Below, piece by piece: positions 15,900 through 23,456 of a stretch of 34,356 nt of DNA (positions are counted from its first letter, which is position 1; each line of letters opens with the position of its first letter). The notes beneath the pieces are model-generated. The model had not been told where the DNA came from. It did no database searches and was given only the letters and a program-made list of their open reading frames with translations. This DNA comes from Polyangiaceae bacterium (lineage in GTDB: Bacteria; Myxococcota_A; Polyangia; Polyangiales; Polyangiaceae): contig JALHPN010000086.1 of NCBI GenBank assembly GCA_022842465.1, positions 1-34,356 on the forward strand, in the 5' to 3' direction. A program made the position numbers and the translations under genes.

Positions 15900-17198
15900 T
15901 CAGGTATTCGCGAGACCGTGCTTGACGAGCAGGCGCCAGAGCCACGAACGATCGAGCCGCGAGAGGCGAGCGGCGGCGGACTGGTTGCCGCCCGTGTGTT
16001 CCATCAGCCGAACCAAGTACTCGCGGGTGAACTGGTCGAGGAGAGCGTCCTTCTGGTCGGCGTAGGGTCGCGTGACGTCGATCAGCCGGTCTAGTGTGGT
16101 CGCGCCGCCGAGAGCCTCCGCGGACGTCGCCTCCACGGGGAGCCGGCCCAGCGCGGCGTACGCCTGGACCACGTTCCTGAGCTCGCGAACGTTTCCGGGC
16201 CAGCGCCGCGCGCGAAGGCGCGCGATCACGTCGACCGGCAACGAATCGAGCCCCGCCGCCCTCGCAAAGCCGTCGGCGAGCTCCTTGATGTCGTCGAGCC
16301 GCTCGCGGAGCGGAGGTACGGCGAGCTCGACGACGGCGATACGGTAGTAGAGGTCCTCGCGAAAGCCCTGGGTGCTGACCTCACGTCGGAGATCACGATG
16401 AGTGGCAGCGATCACGCGCGTCTTCACGCGTGTCGCACGATCGGCCCCGACGGGGCGCACCTCACCTGATTCGAGGGCGCGGAGCAGCATCGGCTGCACG
16501 TCGAGCGGTAGCTCGCCGATCTCGTCGAGGAAGAGCGTTCCACCGTTGGCGCTCTCGAACGCTCCCTTCCGGTTGTCGCTCGCCCCGGTGAACGCGCCAC
16601 GTCGGTGACCGAAGAGCTCGCTGGCGACGAGCTCCGGGGCGATCGCACCGCAGTTCACGGTCACGAGCGGCGCGCTCGCCACGGACGATCCCTCGTGCAG
16701 CGCGCGGGCGACGAGCTCCTTGCCGACCCCCGATTCTCCCGTGACGAGCACCGTCACGAGCGAGCCCTCGAGCCTCGCGAGGGTTCCGAACAGCGACCGC
16801 ATGCCAACCGAGCCGCCGATCATGCCGCGATACGTCGCCTCGGTGTAGACCTCACCCGCGCCGAGCCCGTCGAGGTCCGGCTCGAGGAGCACCTCGGCTG
16901 CGCCGAGCTGGATCCGACTGCCGAGAGCGAGCGTGATCGCCTCGACGCGCTGCCCGAGGTAGAAGGTCCCGTTTCGGCTCTTCAGATCGCGAACCGTGAT
17001 CCCTTCCGCGACGAGCCCCAGCTCGACATGCTGCCGCGAGATGCCCGTGTCCTCGATGACGACGTCGCAGTCCTTGCTCGCTCCGACCAAGCACGTGCCC
17101 TGCCTCAGGCGAAACGACTTTGGCGTCGCGCGCGCGCCGATCACACGTACGACCGCACCTAGCGGCTTCGCGAGCGACGTTCGGGTCGCGAGCGACAT
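15900..17198 (-). CDS. FHA-domain sigma54 activator
   Basis: A 432-residue regulator from ATG 17198 (an in-frame GTG at 17252 would add 18 residues). Residues about 19-107 are an FHA domain (CLVGASKDCDVVIEDTGISR, then QHVEL and DLKSRNGTFYLGQ). The AAA+ domain follows: Walker A GESGVGKE at 154-161, GAFTGA at 201-206 (the loop that contacts sigma54), Walker B GGTLFLDEIGELP, and arginine-finger region FREDLYYR. A Fis-type HTH (GGNQSAAARLSRLDRSWLWR) ends the protein. GAFTGA is intact, so it should activate sigma54 promoters; a candidate promoter lies at 30512. The kinase starts 151 bases downstream of its stop on the same strand. Confidence 0.93.
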   Translation of the reverse strand: MSLATRTSLAKPLGAVVRVIGARATPKSFRLRQGTCLVGASKDCDVVIEDTGISRQHVELGLVAEGITVRDLKSRNGTFYLGQRVEAITLALGSRIQLGAAEVLLEPDLDGLGAGEVYTEATYRGMIGGSVGMRSLFGTLARLEGSLVTVLVTGESGVGKELVARALHEGSSVASAPLVTVNCGAIAPELVASELFGHRRGAFTGASDNRKGAFESANGGTLFLDEIGELPLDVQPMLLRALESGEVRPVGADRATRVKTRVIAATHRDLRREVSTQGFREDLYYRIAVVELAVPPLRERLDDIKELADGFARAAGLDSLPVDVIARLRARRWPGNVRELRNVVQAYAALGRLPVEATSAEALGGATTLDRLIDVTRPYADQKDALLDQFTREYLVRLMEHTGGNQSAAARLSRLDRSWLWRLLVKHGLANT

Positions 17199-17382
17199 CG
17201 TCTCGTTCGGCTGAAGCGGTTCTCGCGGTTCTGCCACGGCGACCCACTCCACCTTAGCAGAGCGCTCCTAGCCGGTCCCAACTCCGTTCGCCTGGGGAGG
17301 TGACGCTCCCATCCACGACCATCGAGAACGCGCGAACCGCGCGCGGCAGACGTTCGGCTCGCTGCTTGCTTTTCGGCGCACC

Positions 17383-17703
17383 ATGAACCTCGCGCACCTC
17401 TGCATCCCTGCTTCGCTCTCCATCCTCTTTGCCGTCGCCTGCGCGGCTCCCCCGGATGACGCCGTCGAGACTGCGACGACGGAAGCCGCTCTCGCGTCCG
17501 GAGAACGCGGCGTCCGAGAGTGTCCGATCGCCGTCCGCTGCGCTCCGGGATACACCGCGGTCGACACGGACAAGGACGGTTGCGAGGACGCCTGCGTGCC
17601 GGCGACCTGCGAGACCGCGATCCGCTGCGCTCCGGGATACATCGCGATCGACACCGACGGCGACGGCTGCAACGACACATGCTTGCCCTCGAAGCGGAAG
17701 TAG
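17383..17703 (+). CDS. Cys-rich lipoprotein with DxDxDGC repeats
   Basis: A 106-residue lipoprotein: signal sequence with lipobox AVAC (Cys20), spacer, then two copies of a module: CPIAVRCAPGYTAVDTDKDG with CEDAC, and CETAIRCAPGYIAIDTDGDG with CNDTC. The DTDxDGC-x-D-x-C pattern resembles calcium-binding loops of thrombospondin type-3 or dockerin-like repeats, but calcium binding is inference. No good ribosome-binding site precedes ATG 17383. It starts divergently from the sigma54 activator, about 185 bases from that gene's ATG. Confidence 0.8.
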   Translation: MNLAHLCIPASLSILFAVACAAPPDDAVETATTEAALASGERGVRECPIAVRCAPGYTAVDTDKDGCEDACVPATCETAIRCAPGYIAIDTDGDGCNDTCLPSKRK

Positions 17704-17911
17704 ATCGCGCGGGAGGGCGGCGTCCCGCTCCGCGCACCATCCGTTGTCTCGCAGCAGCACCCCTGTAGTGTCGCCGCAACACACGAGGCGCCGACGAGCC
17801 GCCCATCAACACGATCTAGAGCACGGGCGGGAGGGAGCGCAGGAGCCTGCGAACCCGCGCGAGGCTTGGTCTTGCAGGCGCGCACCCGGTAGCGCGCGTG
17901 CGGTAGCTCAG

Positions 17912-18357
17912 ATGATGGTAGCGCGCATCCCGACGAGCCTGACCGTGCTGGCGAGCATGCTCCTCGCCGCCGGCTGCGGGCTCCTCGTCTCCGTCGACGG
18001 TCTCACCGCTGCGCCCGCGGGCGACGCCGGCGCCGCCGCGACCGCCGTGGACGCTTCACCGACGGAGGCCTGCGCGACTGGTGAAAAGGCATGCTTCGGC
18101 CCTGCGGGACCGTGCGCGGTCCGAGAATCGGCTGCTCCCACGCGGGCTGCTTGGCGTGCGACCCGAAGAACGCCGCCGAAGCGGACTGTGCCGGATCGTC
18201 AGACGGTTTCACCTGCTCGTACGTCGCGTGCAACGTTCTAGCCAATCGGCAACGCGAACGTCGGCCTGCGGTCGAGGCGTTCGATGCTCCCGAGCCGGCG
18301 CAGGCGAACCCGCCGCGCCCGCTCGACCTCGTGAAAATCAGTAGAAAGAGCCTGTGA
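17912..18357 (+). pseudogene. Frameshifted lipoprotein gene
   Basis: ATG 17912 opens a lipoprotein signal (TVLASMLLAAGCGLLVSVDG) and an Ala/Asp-rich spacer ending in ACATGEKACFGPAGPC. From about 18110 the neighbouring +1-shifted frame reads a Cys-rich sequence (RIGCSHAGCLACDPKNAAEA, then SDGFTCSYVACNVL) with GC-rich third positions, and stays open to 18357. The two halves look like one Cys-rich lipoprotein split by a frameshift. An assembly error would give the same result. No function can be assigned. Confidence 0.45.
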
Positions 18358-18785
18358 GTCAGGCGGGACCGGACTCGAGGGCGAGCAGCCGGCGCTTCCG
18401 CTTGGGCGTCCTCTTCGTCGACGGAACCAAGCCACATCGGCTCGTGATGGGCGTTGCGGTGGCGCAGAGGAGCGCCTCGCCGCACGGCCTCGTCGGCTAC
18501 CGCGTGAAGAGGCTCGCGTCACAAGAGCACCGAGCGCGTCATGTCGCCCGTCGAGCTCCTCGCCCGCCGTGACCAGCCACGCGATCGGTCCCAACCTCCG
18601 ACGTGACAGCCGTGACCTCGTGGGCTCGCCCACCGTCGGGTCGACTCAACACCCTGTGGGGCCGACACAACAGTCGAGTGCGGTCACGCTGGTGGAGGAT
18701 TCATGTTTCCTCGGCGAGCTGGCGAGTCCGCGTCCGAAGTAGCGGGGGGGCAGGCTGGTACGCTTGCTGCTCACCTCTCCAGGCA
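18358..18785. other. Gene-poor stretch, no supported gene
   Basis: About 430 bases with only short Arg/Ser-rich open frames on both strands and no start signals. A minus-strand frame contains ATPITSRCGLVPSTKRTPKR just before a stop, which could be the end of a decayed protein, but I cannot name it. No tRNA, terminator or repeat is evident. Confidence 0.35.
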
Positions 18786-19031
18786 TGGTCCCACATTCGA
18801 AGTCTTGCGCTCCTTCTCTCCGCAGCGCTCGTCGTCGCGTGTGCTCCGTCCGAAGAGTCTGGCCGCGACGGCAGCACTGGAGCGATCGAGGTGGGCACGG
18901 CCTCCCGTGCGGGGGCTCGAATTCGGGTCGTAGGCGAGCGAAGAGGAGAAGTGTTGCTCCTGCGTTTACGACGCGAGTGCGTATTTGTCATGTGCAGCCT
19001 GGAGAAACAGTTGGGCACGAGCCGTCGGTGA
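18785..19031 (+). pseudogene. Lipoprotein remnant with lost start
   Basis: The frame from 18786 reads SHIRSLALLLSAALVVACAP, a clear lipoprotein signal and lipobox, but it lacks an in-frame start: the nearby ATG at 18785 is out of frame by one base. Another frame downstream contains a Cys cluster (EEEKCCSCVYDASAYLSCAA). This suggests a third decayed member of the small Cys-rich lipoprotein class. The assignment rests on the signal-like sequence only. Confidence 0.35.
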
Positions 19032-19122
19032 CGACAACATCGACGGGCCCGCAAGGCAGGAATCCTTCCTTCGCGCCCTCCTTATCGGTCACGGCTTTTT
19101 TTTCATTCCGCGTGAGGACTCA

Positions 19123-20130
19123 ATGAAAAACATCAGCTCGCTGCTTTCCTTCCTTGCGGTCGTACCCGTGCTCGCCGGATGCACTGCCGCAGACGACTCC
19201 TCGGCGACCTCGGAGGACGCTATTCGCGGCGGCGGCAGCCCGGCAGTCGCCGTCCGCGCGGATCTGATGCCCTTGGTCCGGATCGGCGGCTGCTCCGGGA
19301 TCAAGGTCGGTCCGGTTCACTTCCTCACGGCCGCGCACTGCATTGCCCGGGCCTACGGCGGCGGCGGCTACGCGAGGACTCCGGCGAGCGGCGCCACCGT
19401 GTCGGTGAGCTCGTCGAGCTACGATGACCTCGAGGACCGCTACGAGTTCACCCAAGGTGCCGATGCCGTGGTCGATCACGTGACTGTCGACTATCGCTGG
19501 GCGTACGCATGCTCGATCCCGGGGACGTCGATCGACAACGCTACGGGTGTGCTCGGACCGTCGTGCAGGACGACGAGCTTCACCCTCGAAGCGACGGAGA
19601 CCTACGGCAACGCACCGGACATCGCGCTGATCGTCGTGCGCGACCTGGTGCGTGCCCCCAAGTCCGTTCGACACATGCCGGCAATGCCCGTGTCGACGAG
19701 GGCGCTCGAGCCGGGCGCAAAGGTGACGCTCGCGGGCTTCGGTTGCAGTGACACGCCGCCCCCGGGCGCCTTCTTCTACCCCGAGCTGCATGTTGGAGAG
19801 GCGAAGGTCGTCGCGGCTCCGAGTGACGCGCTCACGCTCGGCCCCGCGTATCTCTTCACCGATACCGCCCAAGCACGGATCTGCCCGGGAGACTCGGGCG
19901 GGCCTGTGCTCGTCGAGCGCGGCGGAAGGCTGATGGTTGCGGGGATCCATGCGGGCTACTCGTTCGAGAACGGCCAGCAGATCGCGAACTGGCATACCCG
20001 TGTCGATAGCGGCGCACGCGTGCTGCCGCAGCGGCACGGCGTATGGCCCGCGCTTCGCAATCGCCTCGACGATCAGGACGTGTCGATGCTCGAGTGGCTC
20101 CAGTCGGAGGGCGTCGAGACCGTGCCTTGA
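19123..20130 (+). CDS. Trypsin-like serine protease lipoprotein
   Basis: A 335-residue S1-family protease. Lipobox LAGC gives Cys20; the acidic mature start (TAADDSSATSEDAIRGGG) carries an IRGG in place of the usual IVGG at the activation site, which may change zymogen activation. Catalytic triad: His72 in HFLTAAHC, Asp166 in NAPDIALI, Ser258 in CPGDSGGP. ATG 19123 is chosen because GTGAGGA precedes it; a longer TTG-start frame has no signal peptide. A T8 run lies about 20 bases upstream, unusual here. Probably an outer-surface or secreted predatory/digestive enzyme; the serpin in this window is a conceivable self-protective inhibitor. Confidence 0.92.
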   Translation: MKNISSLLSFLAVVPVLAGCTAADDSSATSEDAIRGGGSPAVAVRADLMPLVRIGGCSGIKVGPVHFLTAAHCIARAYGGGGYARTPASGATVSVSSSSYDDLEDRYEFTQGADAVVDHVTVDYRWAYACSIPGTSIDNATGVLGPSCRTTSFTLEATETYGNAPDIALIVVRDLVRAPKSVRHMPAMPVSTRALEPGAKVTLAGFGCSDTPPPGAFFYPELHVGEAKVVAAPSDALTLGPAYLFTDTAQARICPGDSGGPVLVERGGRLMVAGIHAGYSFENGQQIANWHTRVDSGARVLPQRHGVWPALRNRLDDQDVSMLEWLQSEGVETVP

Positions 20131-20560
20131 CCCGGGGCGGAGGACGACGGGTCGTAACCGCTGCACGAGGAGGCGACATGGCGCGTCGCCCCCGACCCCG
20201 TCGACAACCTGAGCGCGCAGCCGATCGAGCTTCGACACGCGCCCGGCAGCTACGCGCCGCGCCTTGACACGGACCTCGCGCCCGGGACAGAGGCCACGCT
20301 CCTACCGCTACGAAACGAACGGATCCCTCAGGTCGCCAATCGAACGGCTTCTTCTTTCGATATCATATCGAGTGTCACCATGACCTGCATCAATGCGTGG
20401 AAGGACCGCAGTGCCCGACTGTCCGTGGAGGAACCGAGTTTCGGAAGGCGGATGTCCCAAGGTGACGAACGACGTGTTGGCTGCGACGACGTCGGGTATC
20501 GGTGTCTCCATGGATCGACGAGACATCGCTCTTCGTGCATTCCGCACACGATCGCGCGCG
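20131..20560. other. Intergenic region with possible gene fragment
   Basis: 430 bases between convergent genes. On the minus strand, one frame reads PIPDVVAANTSFVTLGHPP (about 20505-20450) and an adjacent frame ends with LRSFHALMQVMVTLDMISKE up to a stop at 20328; joined by a frameshift they would be a short protein tail, but nothing identifies it. CGATATCATATCG at 20358-20370 is a 6-1-6 inverted repeat in an AT-rich patch that could be an operator or promoter. Confidence 0.35.
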
Positions 20561-21436
20561 TCACTCTTTGGCGATCGGTTCCACGCGCAGGATCCGATCG
20601 GCGCGGAGGTCTCGGCGGCCGCGGCCCGGGAGCATGTAGCCGATGACGCGCGGTGGGTCGCTCTTGCGGCGGACCTCGGTGATGACCATGCGCATCTCCT
20701 GCTGCGGCTTCGCGCGGGGGCGGTAGACGACGACGACCGGCGTGGCGGCGGCGGCGGCGGCCTCGCACGCGACGAGGATGTGCTCGCGCGCCTTTCGCTC
20801 CGCGATGCGCACCTCCCAGAGATCGCGCGCCGTCTTCGGCTCGAGGGCCGTGAGGCAGCGCGCGAAGACGGCGCGGAGGGCGTGGACGTCGGCGTCTGCG
20901 CGGTGTGCGCGCGAGGCGTCGAGGCCCATGTCCGTGCGGAGCGCGTCGAGCGAGTGGCGGGGTAGCGCGAACGAGCGGCGCGAGAGGTGGAGGGTGTCGA
21001 GCCAGTGCGTGATCGAGGGCGAACGGCCGGCGCGCGCGAGCTCGGCGCGGAGGAAGGCGACGTCCCAGACCGCGCCGTGCGCGACGAGCACCGCGCCCTC
21101 GAGGAGCGCCTCCACCTCGGCGGCGATCTCCGCGAAGGTGGGCGCGGACGCGAGCTCCGTGGCAAGGATGCCGTGCACGTGCACGTTGCCGACCTCGCCC
21201 GAGAGCTCCTCGGGCCGGACGAGCGTGTGGAGCCGGCCTTCGAGCGAGCCGTCCCCGAGGCCGCGCACGCGCTCGATGCACACCTCGACGACGCGGTCCT
21301 TCGCGGGATCGAGCCCCGTCATCTCGAGATCGACGAACGCGAACGGCGCGCTGTCGAGCGCCTCGTCCCACGGCGCCCCTGGCGGCGGCGGCGGGAGCGC
21401 GCTCGCGCGCGGCGGCGGCTGCGAGCCCGAGGCCAC
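20561..21436 (-). CDS. DnaQ-type 3'-5' exonuclease with WYL-like tail
   Basis: A 291-residue protein from GTG 21436, which lies five bases after the thiolase stop. After a Pro/Ala-rich leader, residues about 32-200 are a DEDDh exonuclease: Exo I FAFVDLEMTGLD, Exo II VAHGAVWDVAFL, Exo III HRADADVHAL, with HSLDALRTDMGLD between. Residues about 235-291 (VVVYRPRAKPQQEMRMVITE, then VIGYMLPGRGRRDLRADRIL) resemble the small WYL domain that senses nucleic acids or ligands in other proteins. The exonuclease assignment is firm; the WYL assignment is tentative. Proofreading of a polymerase, or a ligand-controlled nuclease in repair or defence, would both fit. Confidence 0.85.
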   Translation of the reverse strand: MASGSQPPPRASALPPPPPGAPWDEALDSAPFAFVDLEMTGLDPAKDRVVEVCIERVRGLGDGSLEGRLHTLVRPEELSGEVGNVHVHGILATELASAPTFAEIAAEVEALLEGAVLVAHGAVWDVAFLRAELARAGRSPSITHWLDTLHLSRRSFALPRHSLDALRTDMGLDASRAHRADADVHALRAVFARCLTALEPKTARDLWEVRIAERKAREHILVACEAAAAAATPVVVVYRPRAKPQQEMRMVITEVRRKSDPPRVIGYMLPGRGRRDLRADRILRVEPIAKE

Positions 21437-21441
21437 GTCGC

Positions 21442-22641
21442 TCAGCGCTCGACCGTCATCGCGATCCCCTGGCCGACGCCGATGCAGAGGGCGGCCATCG
21501 CGCGCTTCGCGCTCCGGGCCTTCATCGCGTGGAGGAGGGTGACGAGCACGCGGCAGCCGCTCGAGCCGATCGGATGCCCGATCGCTATCCCCCCGCCGCG
21601 CACGTTGACCCGCGCGGGGTCGAGCTCGAGGCCCCGCATGCAGGCGATGGCCTGCGCGGCGAACGCCTCGTTCAGCTCGACGAGGTCGAGGTCGCCCGGC
21701 TTCAGCCCCGCGCGCGCGAGCGCCTTCTTGCCAGCGGGGATCGGCCCTTCGCCCATGAGGTTCGGCTCCACGCCCGCGGTCGCGTGCGAGACGATCCGCG
21801 CGAGCGGGACGAGGCCCTCGCTCTTCACGATCTCCTCGCTCACGACGAGGACGCCGCTCGCGCCGTCGTTCAACGGCGAGCTGTTGCCGGCGGTGACCGT
21901 CCCGCCGGTGCGGAAGACCGGGGCGAGCTTCGCGAGCGCCGCAGGCGTCGTGTCCGCGCGGACGCTCTCGTCCTTCGCGACGACGACGGGCTCGCCCTTC
22001 TTCTGCGCGATCGAGACGGGCCGGACCTCGTCCGCGAAGTCCCCCGCCGCCCACGCCGCCGCCGCCTTCTGGTGCGAGGCGAGCGCGAAGGCGTCCTGCT
22101 CCTCGCGGCCGATCTTCCATTTCTCGGCGACGTTCTCCGCGGTCTCGCCCATCGACTGGAGCGGGAAGCGCGCGGCCATCCGCGGGTTCTCGAAGCGCCA
22201 CCCGAGGCTCGTGTCGAAGACCTTCGGCGCGGAGCGAGGGAACGCCTCGTCGCTCTTGCCGAAGACGAACGGCGCGCGCGTCATGCTCTCGACGCCGCCC
22301 GCGACGACGACGTCCGCATCCCCCGTCGCGATCCGACGCGCGGCGTCGCACACGGCCTCGAGCCCCGATCCGCAGAGGCGGTTCACGGTGACCGCGGGCA
22401 CCTCGTAGGGCAGGCCGGCGAGGAGCACGGCCATCCGCGCGATGTTGCGGTTGTCCTCGCCCGCCTGGTTCGTCGCGCCGAAGACCACGTGGTCGACGCG
22501 GGCCGCGAGCGAGGGCGCGTCGGCGAGGAGCGACGTGACGATGTGGGCGGCCAGATCGTCCGCGCGCACGGGCGCGAGCGCGCCGCGGTGCTTGCCGATC
22601 GGGGTGCGGAGGGCGGAGACGACGTAGGCGGCGCGGCTCAT
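21442..22641 (-). CDS. Thiolase (3-oxoadipyl-CoA / acetyl-CoA acyltransferase type)
   Basis: A 399-residue thiolase of normal length. Catalytic Cys90 in VNRLCGSGLEAV, His356 in GIAIGHPIGSSG and Cys386 in LCIGVGQGIAM are all present. NQAGEDNRNIARMA and VGQGIA are features of the PcaF/PaaJ branch (beta-ketoadipate or phenylacetate degradation) rather than the biosynthetic CIGGGQG form. No other degradation gene of that pathway is nearby, and hbd lies 1.6 kb upstream on the same strand, so short-chain beta-oxidation is equally possible. The upstream region contains the G-rich hexamer repeat at 22731. Confidence 0.93.
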   Translation of the reverse strand: MSRAAYVVSALRTPIGKHRGALAPVRADDLAAHIVTSLLADAPSLAARVDHVVFGATNQAGEDNRNIARMAVLLAGLPYEVPAVTVNRLCGSGLEAVCDAARRIATGDADVVVAGGVESMTRAPFVFGKSDEAFPRSAPKVFDTSLGWRFENPRMAARFPLQSMGETAENVAEKWKIGREEQDAFALASHQKAAAAWAAGDFADEVRPVSIAQKKGEPVVVAKDESVRADTTPAALAKLAPVFRTGGTVTAGNSSPLNDGASGVLVVSEEIVKSEGLVPLARIVSHATAGVEPNLMGEGPIPAGKKALARAGLKPGDLDLVELNEAFAAQAIACMRGLELDPARVNVRGGGIAIGHPIGSSGCRVLVTLLHAMKARSAKRAMAALCIGVGQGIAMTVER

Positions 22642-22730
22642 GGCGCGCGCAGCCTAGCCTCGCCGCGCCCCTCCCGGAAGAGCCCCGCTCCCGCCCGCGA
22701 TCCCGCGGCACGCTTCCGCCATGTCGCCTC

Positions 22731-22772
22731 CGCACCCGCACCCGCACCCGCACCCGCACCCGCACCCGCACC
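22731..22772. repeat. Seven perfect CGCACC hexamers, G-quadruplex-prone
   Basis: CGCACC is repeated seven times without a mismatch, with a partial eighth unit (CGCACT) at 22773. On the minus strand this reads as GGG runs separated by TGC, giving more than four G3 tracts, the classic quadruplex arrangement. It lies 90-131 bases upstream of the thiolase start, in the 314-base gap after the four-helix-bundle gene. Such perfect arrays are prone to slippage. Confidence 0.85.
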
Positions 22773-22845
22773 CGCACTCGCTCCCCAACCCCTCGCCCCC
22801 CGCCCCTCGCCCCGCACCCGCACTCGCTCCCCAACCCCTCGCCCC
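22773..22845. repeat. 27-base direct repeat next to the hexamer array
   Basis: A 27-base unit beginning CGCACTCGCTCCCCAACCCC occurs at 22773-22799 and again at 22819-22845 (period 46). Together with the hexamers and the C-rich sequence to 22900, the whole gap of about 310 bases is low-complexity C-rich (plus strand) DNA with no credible gene. Confidence 0.75.
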
Positions 22846-22955
22846 TCGCCGCTCGCCCCGCCCCCGCCCCCGCTCGACAACGCCTCGCCTCTCGCCCGTT
22901 GCCGGCGGACGCGGACGGCCCCGATCTCCATGCGGCGGCCGGGGCCGTGGATGCT

Positions 22956-23303
22956 TCAGCGAAGGAGGCCGGTGAGCAGGCCGTAGAGCCTGTCGGTGAG
23001 GGAGAGGCAGTGCTCGACGACGTGCGCGTCGGCATCTCCGCTGAGAGCTGCGACCTCCAGAGCAGCGTACGCTTCGAGGGCCTCTCCGCGCGCGATGGTG
23101 AAGGCCCGCGCCTTGTCGGCCTGCGTGAAGCGCCCCGAGCCTTCGGCGACGTTGCAGCAAACCGACTTCGCCGACTTCAGGCACTCGAAGCGAAGCTTCG
23201 CGTCCCGGATGTCCGCGTTCTTGTAGGCGATGAGCAGCTCCACCGCGATCTGGTAGGCGGCGAGGCGGTGGAAGGGCAGACGAGGGCGTGACGTGGTGGT
23301 CAT
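22956..23303 (-). CDS. Four-helix-bundle protein (23S rRNA-IVP / S23 family)
   Basis: A 115-residue protein of the small four-helix-bundle family first described from intervening sequences of 23S rRNA genes and related to DGR Avd proteins. Landmarks: FHRLAAYQIAVELLIAYKNA, SVCCNVAEGSGR (family core usually S..NIAEG.GR), and AFTIARGEALEAYAAL. No reverse transcriptase or rRNA gene is near, so neither a DGR nor an rRNA insertion applies here. The start codon ATG 23303 lies inside the left arm of a 24-base inverted repeat. Its biochemical role is not known. Confidence 0.85.
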   Translation of the reverse strand: MTTTSRPRLPFHRLAAYQIAVELLIAYKNADIRDAKLRFECLKSAKSVCCNVAEGSGRFTQADKARAFTIARGEALEAYAALEVAALSGDADAHVVEHCLSLTDRLYGLLTGLLR

Positions 23304-23386
23304 GCTCGGCTTCGCGCAGGTTCCGTGACGGCGCGAAGCGCCGGCGCGGAACGTGCGCGGTAGAGCGTGACCACCACGTGACGCCC
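23284..23386. repeat. 24-base inverted repeat spanning the four-helix gene start
   Basis: Left arm 23284-23307 and right arm 23363-23386 are reverse complements with two mismatches (core ACGTGGTGGTCA against TGACCACCACGT). The 55-base loop contains a further self-complementary block (GGCTTCGCGC with GCGCGAAGC). In a minus-strand transcript the right arm comes first and would pair with the left arm, which contains the start codon of the four-helix-bundle gene. Confidence 0.75.
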
Positions 23387-23456
23387 GAGCGCTCCCCCAT
23401 GCGGCTCGAGAGGTGCAACCCCGCGCAAACCAGCGTCACGTGAGCCCAACGGCGGG

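Noticed and set aside
17880..17930. GTAGCTCAGATGATGGTA resembles a tRNA D-arm
   Set aside because: The D-stem does not close and no anticodon or T-arm follows at the right distance; it overlaps a lipoprotein signal sequence.
19096..19104. T8 run as a terminator before the protease gene
   Set aside because: No stable GC-rich hairpin precedes it; only a weak five-base stem is visible.
20328..20520. Possible short gene ending in MVTLDMISKEEAVRLAT
   Set aside because: Needs a frameshift to join and no family is recognisable; reported only as intergenic content.
22721..22975. Plus-strand open frame encoding His-Pro repeats
   Set aside because: It is the product of the CGCACC array and C-rich DNA; no ribosome-binding site and no homologous domain.
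22956..23303. Diversity-generating retroelement (Avd-like protein)
   Set aside because: No reverse transcriptase, template repeat or variable-repeat target is present in the window.
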